Shown here in pieces: positions 49,730 to 60,300 of a DNA stretch of 64,000 bases. A model generated the notes under the pieces. It made no database searches. It saw only the letters and a list, made by a program, of their open reading frames with translations, and was not told the DNA's origin. Where the stretch lies: assembly GCA_905221205.1 (NCBI GenBank), contig CAJNCG010000004.1, positions 62,001 through 126,000 on the forward strand, read 5' to 3'. This DNA comes from a bacterium (GTDB lineage Bacteria; Bacillota; Bacilli; Lactobacillales; Streptococcaceae). A program made the translations under genes and the position numbers. Each line of letters begins with the position of its first letter. Position 1 is the stretch's first letter.

Positions 49730-49806
49730 GAGGGGGAACTTGCTAGGAAATCCCCAAGCATTGTAACGGATTAACCACCCTCGCCTTTTTGTGAGGGTGG
49801 TTTTTC
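49730..49806 (+). promoter_or_regulatory. Candidate attenuator/riboswitch-like leader with intrinsic terminator
   Basis: A terminator stem (49773-49782 with 49793-49802, perfect ten bp, then T-run) sits inside the leader. Upstream, GGGGA (49733-49737) can pair with TCCCC (49751-49755), while the overlapping GAGGG (49730-49734) can pair with CCCTC of the terminator's own 5' arm (49778-49782). The two states exclude each other, as in an attenuator. I cannot match it to a named riboswitch class. It could also be a plain zmpC terminator. Confidence 0.5.
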
Positions 49807-49835
49807 GTTTGTAAGCAATAAATAATAGAGAAAGA

Positions 49836-51176
49836 GTGTATAGCATGTCGAGAATTATCACCATTCATCCAGCCAAGGAAATCCATCGCTACGGTTTTGA
49901 GAGCACTCAGGCCTATCGCGCCCGCATAGCCCGACATCTGGGTTTGGAATATATCCATCTAGTATCGAGTCCTCAGCTTCGTCCTGATTGGAAGAAAGAC
50001 TTGATCAAGTTAGGATTTTTAGAAAAAGAATTGCTCTGCGTTCCTCATAGCTTTTCAGATATGGGGCATGCTGACTTGACAGTGCGACCAGAAAGTCTAA
50101 CGCTAGCAGCTGGAGATCAGATTGAGCTCAATGAAGATGGTTTTGTCGCCTCTGTTACCCTAGGAGATGGTTCTGGAAGATATTACTATACCAAAGGTCC
50201 TTTCTTGTTTGAAGATTTCAAGGAAAAGGAACTTCGTTGGTATCATGAAAATGGAGAACTGGCCCTTGAAGGACGCTTTATCGATCCTTTTAAAGAACCC
50301 TCTCCTGTAACCATCTTTTATCCAGAGTATATCTATCGTATCGAGGGAGAAATTTGTTCTGAAGAGGACTTGCTGGTCAAGTTCCTAGCTAGATGGGCTC
50401 AGCAAACTGACCTCTTTATCCGCGACCAACAAATCGTTCCCAAACCTAGCCTCTGGCGTTACATGGAAAACACGGACAAAAATTACTATGAAGTCGTCCA
50501 TGAAAATATTATGCGAGACTTACACCTCGCCAATCTACGCAAGGCAAACAGATATCTAGTTGCCAGTGAAAAGTTGACAGAAAGCTTGGCGCAAGAAGGC
50601 TACCAGACAAGATTCCTGCCACCTATGTTTACAGAAGATCCCGGTCAAATCAAGGAAGTGGGACCTGTTTTGGACTATTGCTTAGTGGGTCATATGGGAG
50701 AAGGCAAGAACGTTGAATTTGTCATTGAAGCCTTTATCGAACTCTACAAACGTGGCTCCAAGGCCCAAATTACCTTTTATGGTGGTTCAGAGGAGCGTCT
50801 GGAAGAACTGCGCAATCGCTACGACCTGCCACCAACTATTCAGTTCAAAGGCATTGTCGATGAGGTTCCTTACCACCTCCACCAGTGCTACCTGTCGGCT
50901 AGTTTTACAGAATTATTTGCCAACGCTTGCGTCGAAGCCCTCAATCAAGGTTTGCTAGCCTTGTTATCAGATGTAGAGATTGCCCATCGTTTTTATGCTG
51001 GTCAGTCAGATGCTATCAGACTTTTCCGGAATAAGGCACAATTGATTCAAATGATAGAAGAGATGGAGCAAGCGGACTATCGCCAATCAAATGCAGAGAA
51101 TATCGCCCTAGCCGCCCACTATTCACTAGGGACAGTGGCCCAAAGCTACCGCGAACTACTAGATAGGAATTTCTAG
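49836..51176 (+). CDS. GT-B fold glycosyltransferase (GT4-like; GtfA/TarM-like)
   Basis: The 446-residue cytoplasmic enzyme ends in a Rossmann donor domain with the retaining GT motif EX7E (Glu359 and Glu367 in TELFANACVEAL) and a GHMGEGKN donor-loop sequence. The middle part (about 90-215) is a beta-rich insert (YYYTKGPFLFEDF, WYHENGELALEG) of the sort in accessory-Sec GtfA and teichoic-acid TarM enzymes. It is the first gene of the operon and one base before the symporter. It likely adds the sugar on which sialic acid is then placed; acceptor (protein or teichoic acid) is unknown. Confidence 0.78.
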   Translation: MYSMSRIITIHPAKEIHRYGFESTQAYRARIARHLGLEYIHLVSSPQLRPDWKKDLIKLGFLEKELLCVPHSFSDMGHADLTVRPESLTLAAGDQIELNEDGFVASVTLGDGSGRYYYTKGPFLFEDFKEKELRWYHENGELALEGRFIDPFKEPSPVTIFYPEYIYRIEGEICSEEDLLVKFLARWAQQTDLFIRDQQIVPKPSLWRYMENTDKNYYEVVHENIMRDLHLANLRKANRYLVASEKLTESLAQEGYQTRFLPPMFTEDPGQIKEVGPVLDYCLVGHMGEGKNVEFVIEAFIELYKRGSKAQITFYGGSEERLEELRNRYDLPPTIQFKGIVDEVPYHLHQCYLSASFTELFANACVEALNQGLLALLSDVEIAHRFYAGQSDAIRLFRNKAQLIQMIEEMEQADYRQSNAENIALAAHYSLGTVAQSYRELLDRNF

Positions 51177-51177
51177 G

Positions 51178-52533
51178 ATGTTGGGAATTCTAGTCACCCT
51201 ATCGCTGTATTTCTGCTTGATTTCCTGGATTGCCTATCGGAAAAAAGGGAGCGAAGAGGACTACTATCAGGTTAAGAAAGCTGTTCCTGTGACCGTTTTG
51301 GCCTTCTCGGTCTTTGCAACCTTGCTCAGTCCCATTTCCTTTCTGACTTTGGTGGGGAATGCCTATACAGGCAGGTCCTATCTCTGGTTTGCCCAGTGTG
51401 GTATCTGTCTAGCCATTCCCCTCGCCCACCGCTACTTTTTGCCCCTCTATCAAAAGGGAAACTATGAAACGGCCTATCATCTTTTAGAAGACAAGTTTCA
51501 ATCGTCTGGCATTCGTTCATTGGCCTCAGGTCTTTTTATCCTCTACCAGTTGGGGCGAATAGCAGTTGTGACCTACTTGTTGTCACAGGCCCTAGAGCCC
51601 TTTATCCCTATCAATCAGCTGGTCTTATCAGCTTTACTCCTTCTTTTGACGGTCTATTATCTGGCAAGAGGAGGTCTCTTGGTTGTCCTGTGGACGGACT
51701 TCTTTCAGGGCTTGGTCCTGCTGGCTATACTAGCCCTCTTTCTACCAAGAATTGCCCAATCTGGCCTTGTCATGAATAGCAGTCAGCAGCTATCTCACTT
51801 TGCAGAGACCTTGGATGGGCGGACGGTCTTGATCTTGGTTGCAGGAGCAGGTTTTAGTAGCCTGTTTTCCTACGTTTCTTCGCAGGACATCGTCCAACGT
51901 TTTAACAGCAAAATGGGGCGTCAGAAGATTGGAAAAATTTTATGGCTTCAAGGCCTCTTGTCCTTTGGAATTGCTAGTTTACTGTATCTGATTGGAGGCT
52001 TGATTCGTCAGGAAAATTTTGCCACCACCTCGACCAATCCCGTTCTCATTGCTTACGCTCGGGAAGGTCTGGCACCTTGGTTTGGCAGTTTCATCATGCT
52101 AGCTCTCTTAGCAGCAGGCCAATCCACGGTTTCGTCCAGTATGAATGCAATCGTGACCTGCTTGAAGTTGGATTTCGCCTGGTCAAATATTCGCTGGTCG
52201 CCAAGCCTCCTGTCCTTTGTCATAGCAGGCCTGTCTTGGCTTCTCTGTCTCTTACTCATGAATGCAGAAATTTACTCTATCTACGAATGGATTAACGGCT
52301 TTATGGGCCTGACACTGGGTGTGATTGGTGGCTTGTACCTCTTGGTTTTACTCCTAAAAAGACCGAGTTTACAACTGGCTAAAATCTATCTGGTCTTTAG
52401 TCTAGGAGCCTTGATCCTCTATCATTACAGTGGCATTTTTGCCAACCCCAATCCTTGGTTAAATAGCATCATCACCACCCTATCTGCCCTGTTTATCTCA
52501 TTTCTAGGAAGACTATATGAAAGCAACATCTAA
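51178..52533 (+). CDS. Sodium:solute symporter (SSS family), probable sialic acid importer
   Basis: The 451-residue protein has about 12-13 membrane helices, the SSS signature region GGLLVVLWTDFFQG (about 161-174), SSQDIVQRF (about 234-242) and a Ser-rich sodium-site region QSTVSSSMNA. The family includes SiaT-type Na+/sialic acid symporters. Its place between a glycosyltransferase and a CMP-sialate synthetase (17-base overlap with the latter) suggests sialic acid as substrate. Specificity cannot be read from sequence alone. Confidence 0.8.
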   Translation: MLGILVTLSLYFCLISWIAYRKKGSEEDYYQVKKAVPVTVLAFSVFATLLSPISFLTLVGNAYTGRSYLWFAQCGICLAIPLAHRYFLPLYQKGNYETAYHLLEDKFQSSGIRSLASGLFILYQLGRIAVVTYLLSQALEPFIPINQLVLSALLLLLTVYYLARGGLLVVLWTDFFQGLVLLAILALFLPRIAQSGLVMNSSQQLSHFAETLDGRTVLILVAGAGFSSLFSYVSSQDIVQRFNSKMGRQKIGKILWLQGLLSFGIASLLYLIGGLIRQENFATTSTNPVLIAYAREGLAPWFGSFIMLALLAAGQSTVSSSMNAIVTCLKLDFAWSNIRWSPSLLSFVIAGLSWLLCLLLMNAEIYSIYEWINGFMGLTLGVIGGLYLLVLLLKRPSLQLAKIYLVFSLGALILYHYSGIFANPNPWLNSIITTLSALFISFLGRLYESNI

Positions 52534-53221
52534 ACCCATAGCCGTCATTTTAATCCGTTCAGGTTCACGCGGCTTAGTGGATAAAAATATCAAACCGCTT
52601 GCAGGCAAACCCTTGGTTTTCTACACCATAGAAGTCGCTTTAGCCTCCAAGTTATTTAGTGAAATCTGGGTCTCCTCAGACTCACTAGCCTATCTAGAAC
52701 TCTGTCGTCAAGCCTATCCAGAAATTCATTGTGTCCACAGACCAAAAGAACTGGCCCTGGCAACAACCTCTAGCTTAGAAACCTTACGAGACTTTTTACA
52801 ACCTTTTGATGAAGAGCAGGTCTTCGTGAATCTGCAGGTGACCTCACCTCTGAGAGAAGTAGAGCACCTCATCGAGTCCTATCAACTCTACTGTCAGTCT
52901 GGCGCTGACCATCTGATTTCCTGTGTGAAGGCGGACAAGAGTCGCAGTCTTTTCTTGCAGATGGAGGAGTCGACTTTTATCCGTCCGCCTCAGGTTTCCA
53001 AGCACTATGCTCGGCAAAAAGAGCCTGTCTATTACTATCCCAACGGTAGTGTCTGGATTTCTCGTAAGGATCGTTACCTACGAGATGAGACCTTTTACAC
53101 AGACAAGACAGTAGCCTATGAAATGCCCAAACTCTATTCTTATGATATCGACGATGCCTTGGATTTTGAAGTCGTTGAAACCTTGCTGCAACATCACCAC
53201 CTAGGAGAATCAAAGAGATGA
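52517..53221 (+). CDS. neuA: CMP-acylneuraminate synthetase (NeuA/SiaB family)
   Basis: The enzyme would activate free sialic acid with CTP to CMP-sialic acid. The 234-residue product has the CTP-binding P-loop-like RSGSRGLVDKNI (14-25), the substrate motif QVTSPLR, the PNGSVWI segment and a C-terminal IDDALDFEVVE. Length matches single-domain bacterial synthetases. Overlaps on both sides (17 bases with the symporter, ATGA with the transferase) indicate one translational unit. No neuB/neuC biosynthesis genes are in the window. The sugar could be another nonulosonic acid. Confidence 0.85.
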   Translation: MKATSKPIAVILIRSGSRGLVDKNIKPLAGKPLVFYTIEVALASKLFSEIWVSSDSLAYLELCRQAYPEIHCVHRPKELALATTSSLETLRDFLQPFDEEQVFVNLQVTSPLREVEHLIESYQLYCQSGADHLISCVKADKSRSLFLQMEESTFIRPPQVSKHYARQKEPVYYYPNGSVWISRKDRYLRDETFYTDKTVAYEMPKLYSYDIDDALDFEVVETLLQHHHLGESKR

Positions 53222-54096
53222 AACACCTCATCATTGCGACAACGCCCTTGCAGGCTAAAATAGCTCAGCATATCAAGGGACTCTATCCAGATCAGGATTT
53301 TGTCAGCCTCTATGTCAGTCCTGTCAAAAATGCCCGTCAGGAACATTATGCAAAGGATTTTGACCATGTCTATTATCCTCAAACGGCGGAGGACTTGGCT
53401 CAAATCTGTCAGGAGCTGGCTGGAGATTATGACACCATCTTTTACGCAAGTTTTGACAATAGCTTAATTCTGGATTTGGTTGCTAGTTCGACCTACCAGC
53501 ACCTTATGAGTTTCGATGATGGCTATGCGGATATTTACCCTTTGGGTATGTATGCTTGGCCTCTCCAACCCGGTCAGGTTGGCTCTTTGGGCTTGACCAG
53601 AGATGACTTGATTGAGTGGACGGAAAAGCACTACACCCTCTATCGCAGTGACTACCATGTCGTAGCGAGAGAAAAGCTGGTCTATCTGGAGCATTTTTTT
53701 GACCTGCCCCAAGCACCCGTTTCAAATGGCAAGACGGTCAAGGTTCTGCTGGGACAAAAGTTCTCTGAAGAGGACGATCAGATCTCCATCCGCTTTATCA
53801 GTACCTATGCCAAAGCCTTGGCCATTGACCTCTATCTACCCCATCCCAAGGAAACCTTCACTATCCCTGATGTTACCTACTTAGAGACGGACTTGATCTT
53901 TGAAGATGTCCTAACCCAACTCTTTCAAGAATATGAGTTTGTTCAGGTCTATCACTTCACCTCGTCTGTCAGTCTCCACTTACAAGACCTGCCTCATGTG
54001 ACCATCACAGGCATTTCCCTCCCCTACTACGAGGACAGGCAAAAAGAATTGCGACGATTGGGTTGTCAGTTTGAAAGGGTTTCAATTGGCTGGTAG
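53218..54096 (+). CDS. Probable sialyltransferase (GT52-like)
   Basis: The 292-residue protein carries the three short motifs shared by bacterial sialyltransferases of GT38/GT52/GT80: an acidic DDG (Asp100, Asp101, Gly102 in SFDDGYAD), HP (His209-Pro210 in LPHPKE) and a paired serine (Ser249-Ser250 in FTSSVS). It starts with KHLIIATTPLQ, typical of GT52. It follows neuA with a four-base overlap and is the last gene before a terminator. It would transfer sialic acid from CMP to a surface glycan; linkage and acceptor are unknown. Confidence 0.8.
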   Translation: MKHLIIATTPLQAKIAQHIKGLYPDQDFVSLYVSPVKNARQEHYAKDFDHVYYPQTAEDLAQICQELAGDYDTIFYASFDNSLILDLVASSTYQHLMSFDDGYADIYPLGMYAWPLQPGQVGSLGLTRDDLIEWTEKHYTLYRSDYHVVAREKLVYLEHFFDLPQAPVSNGKTVKVLLGQKFSEEDDQISIRFISTYAKALAIDLYLPHPKETFTIPDVTYLETDLIFEDVLTQLFQEYEFVQVYHFTSSVSLHLQDLPHVTITGISLPYYEDRQKELRRLGCQFERVSIGW

Positions 54097-54122
54097 CATA
54101 AATGTATATTTTTAAATGTGTA

Positions 54123-54150
54123 AATCCATACCTCTGTATGGATTTTTTTA
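54123..54150 (+). terminator. Intrinsic terminator of the sialylation operon
   Basis: AATCCATAC (54123-54131) pairs with GTATGGATT (54136-54144), followed by a run of T. Confidence 0.85.
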
Positions 54151-54205
54151 TATATAAATATAGTGAAAAACTATAGTTTGAATTATTAAAAAGTACTTAA
54201 ATCCC

Positions 54206-54234
54206 TTGTATAAGAGGATTCAAAGTGTTAAAAT
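54206..54234 (+). promoter_or_regulatory. Promoter of the MucBP adhesin gene
   Basis: TTGTAT (54206-54211), 17 bp and TAAAAT (54229-54234) give a plausible promoter with a leader of about 90 nt. Confidence 0.6.
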
Positions 54235-54331
54235 AGAAGCGTCGGGTTTTCATCTTTGCCAATTGTTTATCAATATAACAATATAAGTAATTTTGAAAAT
54301 CATACAAAAATAATAGTAAAGGATACTAAGG

Positions 54332-57300
54332 ATGTTTATAAATAAAAAAGAAAAATTTTCCATTCGTAAGTTTAAAGACGGCCGTTCGGACTCAGTCAAG
54401 ATCGGTACAGTTGGTCTGATTATCGGTACAGCCCTTGCAATGGCGGCTGGAACGCAGACAGTTGAGGCTGCAATGACAGAAAACAGCGACAACACAACAA
54501 CGATCTCAAATGATAAGGGGTCAGTAATTGTAGATACAGCTAATATTCAGAACCCAGATGCAGGTAGGCAATTTTCAACTGATCCAACTGCAGAGGGAAC
54601 AAATACAATTACTAAAACAGGAAAAGTAGATTACAAATATGTAACTGCTGAAGGTAATACTGTATTAGAAGAAAACAAAAACCAAAATTCTGGTGCTGAT
54701 AAAACAATCGAAACACCATACGATGTATATGGAAAATCAGGAGAAGTTTTCAAAGAAACTACTGGTGGCGATGCACAAGATAGTGACCTAAACGACGCTA
54801 AAGAAAATGGTAAGAAAGAAACGATCGAAAAAGATGGGAAAACATACCACCTAATCGGAGAGCCTAAGGTTGAAACTACTGGAGATGGTGGTTCAGATTA
54901 TTCTAGCACAACTCTAGGTGATGTAACTGCGAAATTGACTCCAGAAGGATTAAGCAATGCAGAAGGAAAAATCACTTATGATGGTGTAAAAGCTGGTGGA
55001 AAAGCTTGGATTGTTGAGCAAACTGGAAAAGGCACATATGGTAAATATGTCCAAGCAGATTCAGGTGCAATCACTTCTGATGATAAACTGAAAGAAGCTT
55101 TCACAGCTGGAGAAGCAGCAGCAAAAGACTTCACTTCAGCTAACGTAACAGCTGATGGTGGAATCAAAGAAGGAGACTATGTTTTCGTCCTTGAAAAAAA
55201 TACCTATGTAACAGCTACAGCTGAGAGCTTGTCTTTAACAGCACAGATACAATTGTCATTTAGTGATAATGTAGCAGATGATAAATATGGAGCTGGGGCT
55301 ACTTTAAATAGAACATATGCAATGATACAAAACTTTAAAGCGGCTCCAGATACTTTAACAGGAGAATCAAACAAAACTCTTGTAAAAAACTATCTTGCAT
55401 ATCTTCAAGAAAAAGGATTTGAAGATAACCTCCTTAATTTCAAACGATATATTACTTTAGGACTGGCGGCAAAAGCTCCTGATGCTACTGAGGGGATTAT
55501 TAGTGCTGATAAGGGAGATCAAGTTGATGATAAAGGAAGACCTACAACTGATATAAAAGCTGATATAGCAAGCGTTACTGATCAAGATACAAGTACTATA
55601 GATGATACTAATGATTTTCTTCTTAAATTTTCTGATCCTTCGCCAGAAGTTGAAACTTACTCTTACCGTGATGAAATCACTCCACTTCGTGCATATCGTT
55701 TAGCAAGTGGTACTACAACAATCACTTACACTTATGCAGAAGAAAAAACTCGCGAAGTAGAGAAAAAAGGTTCTGTAGTCGTTAATTACCAAACAGAAGA
55801 CGGAACAGAATTAAAAGCTCCTTACACTGATACTCCTGAAACAGTAGCTGAAGTAGTAACTGAGAAATACTATGTTAATGCTGATGGGCAAGATGTAATC
55901 GTAAGTAGTACTCCAGCATCTAAAAACGTAGCCTACAACACTAAAGAAAATGCAGATGAAAAACCAGAAAAACTGACAGATGCACAAGGAAATGTTTACT
56001 ACCTTAAAGCAGATGCTACTAAAACAGCTGTAAATGATGTAGAAAAAGACGCTCCAGCTGAAGAAGGTACAGTAGTAGAAGGTGTTACAAAAGTAACTTA
56101 CATCTATGAAAAAGCTGGATCAGTAATCGTTAACTACAAAACTGAAGATGGAACTCCACTTACAGGTACAGTAGTTGGTGATCAAAGCAAAACTGTAGAA
56201 TCAGGTGCAAAAGACACTGATAATGGTAAACCAGGTACAGCTTATAACACTGCAGATAACGGGCTAAAACCAACTCGTATTAAAACTGCAGAAGGAAAAG
56301 TTTACCAATTAGTTCCAGAATCAACTGAAGGTGAAGAAACAGGTGAAGTTGTTGCTGGAGAAACTAAAGAAGTAACATACGTTTATAAAGAAGTTAAAGG
56401 TAACGTAGTTGTTAAGTACGAAGATACTGAAGGTAACACACTTGCTGATGACGAACAAGATGAAACAGATGCTTCTCTAAATGTTAAATACGATACAGCT
56501 GACCACAAAAAAGAATCTATCACTAAAGATGGTGTTAAATACTACTTAACAGCTAAAGAATTGAAAGATGGTTCTAAACCAGCTACTGGAGATGTTGTTG
56601 AAGGAACAACTACAGTAACTTACGTTTACGAAAAAGCTGGATCAGTCATCGTTAATTACCAAACAGAAGATGGAACTCCATTAGTAGGAACTGCAGATGG
56701 TGCTAATGTAGCTTCAGGTGCTAAAGACACAACAGACGCTAAAGCAGGAACTGACTACAACACTGCAGACAACGGAATGAAACCAAACCGTATCACAACT
56801 GCAGAAGGAAAAGTATACGAACTTGTGCCAACTGCAACTAAAGGTGACGAAACTGGTAAAGTTGTTGCTGGAGAAACTAAAGAAGTAACATACGTTTATA
56901 AAGAAGTAAAAGGTAACGTAGTCGTTAAGTATGAAGATACTGAAGGTAACGTAATCGCTGAAGACGAAAAAGACGAAACAGATGCTTCTCTAAACGTTAA
57001 ATACGATACAGCAGACCACAAAAAAGATGAAATCACTAAAGATGGTGTTAAATACTACCTAACAGCTAAAGCACTTAAAGATGGTTCTAAAGAAACTGGA
57101 GACGTAGTAGAAGGTACAACGGAAGTAACATACGTTTACGAAAAAGCTGGACAAGTAGTCGTTAACTACCAAACAGAAGACGGAACTCCATTAGTAGGTG
57201 TTGATGCAGCTGGTGCTAACGTAGCTTCAGGTGCAAAAGACACTGTAGACGGAAGACCAGGATCAGCATACGATACTTCTGATAACGGAATGAAACCAAA

Positions 57301-60300
57301 TCGTATTACAACTGCAGAAGGAAAAGTATACGAATTAGTACCAGCATCAACTAAAGGTGCCGAAACAGGTACAGTAGTAGCTGGAGAAACTAAAGAAGTA
57401 ACATACGTTTATAAAGAAGTTACTGGAGACGTAGTAGTTCACTATGTTGACACAGAAGGTAACACAATCGCAGCTGATAAAGATGACCTTAAAGGTGCAT
57501 CTCTAAGCGAAAAATATGACACTGCTGTTGATAATAAACCAGAAAAAATCACTGCAGAAGACGGAACTGTATACTACATTACAAAAGCTGGTCTTAAAGA
57601 TGGTTCTAAACCAGAAACTGGAAATGTAGTGGAAGGTAAAACAGATGTAACTTACGTTTACGAAAAAGCTGGATCAGTCATCGTTAATTACCAAACAGAA
57701 GACGGAACTCCATTAGTAGGAACTGCAGACGGTAAAGATGTAGCTTCAGGTGCAAAAGACACTGACAATGGAAAACCAGGTTCTGAATACAATACTGCAG
57801 ATAACGGATTGAAACCAAACCGTATCACAACTGCAGAAGGAAAAGTCTACGAACTAGTACCAGCATCAACTAAAGGTGATGAAACAGGTACGGTAGAAGC
57901 TGGTCAAACTAAAGAAGTAACATACGTTTATAAAGAAGTTAAAGGTAATGTAGTTGTTAAGTATGAAGATACTGAAGGTAACACACTTGCTGAAGACGAA
58001 AAAGACGAAACAGATGCTTCTCTAAATGCTAAATATGACACAGCAGACCACAAAAAAGACGAAATCACTAAAGATGGTGTTAAATATTACTTAACAGCTA
58101 AAGAATTGAAAGACGGTTCTAAACCAGCTACTGGTGATGTCGTTGAAGGTACAACTACAGTAACTTATGTTTACGAAAAAGCAGGACAAGTAGTCGTTAA
58201 CTACCAAACAGAAGATGGAACTCCACTAGTAGGTGTAGATGCAGCAGGTGCTAACGTAGCTTCAGGTGTAAAAGACACTGTAGATGGAAAACCAGGATCT
58301 GACTACGACACTTCTGATAACGGAATGAAACCAACTCGTATCACTACTGCAGAAGGAAAAGTATACGAACTAGTATCAACAGCAACTAAAGGTGACGAAA
58401 CTGGTAAAGTTGTTGCTGGAGAAACTAAAGAAGTAACATACGTTTATAAAGAAGTAACTGGTGATGTAGTCGTTCACTACGTTGATACAGAAGGTAACGT
58501 AATCGCTGAAGATAAAGAAGATACGAAAGGTGCTTCTCTAAACGCTAAATACGACACAACTGACAACAAACCAGAGAAAATCGAAAAAGACGGAACTGTT
58601 TACTACTTAACAGAAAAAGCTCTTAAAGATGATTCTAAACCAGAAAACGGAGACGTAGTAGAAGGTAAAACTGAAGTAACTTACGTTTACGAAAAAGCAG
58701 GACAAGTAGTCGTTCACTACACTGACGAAAAAGGTAACACGATCCAAGCGGACGCTGTTGATACAAAAGACGGTAAACCAAACGCTGACTACAACACTGC
58801 TGATAATGATATGAAACCAAACCGTATCACTACTCCAGAAGGCAAAGTATACGAATTAATCCCTCAATCAACTCAAGGTGATGAAACAGGTAAAGTTAAA
58901 GCTGGAGAAACTACAGAAGTAACTTACGTCTACAAAGAAATCACTGGTAATGTAGTCGTTCACTATGTTGATACAGAAGGAAACACATTAGCTGAAGATA
59001 CGAAAGATGTAGAAAATGGATCACTAAGTGACAAATATGACACAACTGATAACAAACCAGCTAAACTAGAAAAAGATGATACTGTTTACTACTTGACAGC
59101 TAAAGAATTGAAAGACGGTTCTAAACCAGAAAACGGTGCTGTTGTAGAAGGTACTACAGAAATCACTTACGTTTACGAAAAAGCAGGAAACGTTCTTGTT
59201 CATTACGTAGATGAAGCTGGAAATACACTTCAAGCAGATGCTGTTGATACCAAAGATGGTAAACCAGGAGCTAAATACGATACTTCTGACAACGACATGA
59301 AACCAGCTCGTATCACAACTGCAGAAGGAAAAGTATACGAACTCGTCCCAGCATCGACTAAAGGTAATGAAACTGGAGACGTTGAAGCAGGTAAGACTAC
59401 AGAAGTAACTTATGTCTACAAAGAAGTTAAAGGAAACGTAGTCGTTCACTACACTGATGAAGCGGGTAACACAATCGCTGAAGACGTTAAAGATACGACT
59501 GACGGATCTGTAAGCTCAGCTTATGACACAACTGATAACAAACCAGCTACAATCACTACAAAAGATGGTAAAGTATACGTACTTGTACCAACTTCAACTA
59601 AGGGTGAAGAATCTGGTAAAGTAACCGAAGGAACTACAGAAGTAACTTACGTTTATAAAGATGTCAAAGAAGAAGCTTCTAAAGCAATCGATAAAGCTTT
59701 ATCTGAAAAAGAAAGCAAGATCAAAGAAAACCCTGAGTTAACAAACGAAGAGAAAGAAAAAGCTCTTGAAGAAGCTAAGAAAGTCGCAGAAGAAGCTAAG
59801 AAGGCATTGAAAGAAGCGAAAACTCCTGAAGATGTGGAAAAATCTACTACAAAAGCTAAAGAGGATGTAGAAAAATCTCCTGTTACTCCAGAAGACAAGC
59901 CAAAAGCAAAAGAAGCGATTGATAAAGCTCTAGAAGAAAAAGTTAAGAAAATTGATGAAAACAAAGACTTAACTCCAGAGCAAAAAGAGAAAGCTAAAGA
60001 AGAAGCTAAGAAAGACGCAGAAGAAGCTAAGAAAGCTATCGACAAAGCACCTTCTAAAGAAGAAGTAGAGAAAGCTAAAGAAAATGGTAAGAAAGAAGTT
60101 GAGAAAGACACTCCAACTCCAGACAAACCATCAACTCCGTCAGAAGATGATAAAGATAAGCCAACTACACCTTCTCCAGAAGAAAAAGCCAAAGCGAAAG
60201 AAGCTGTCGATAAAGACTTGGAAGAAAAAATCAAAAACATTGATAAAGATCCAAGCTTGACTCCTGAGCAAAAAGAAAAAGCTAAGGAAGAGGCTAAGAA

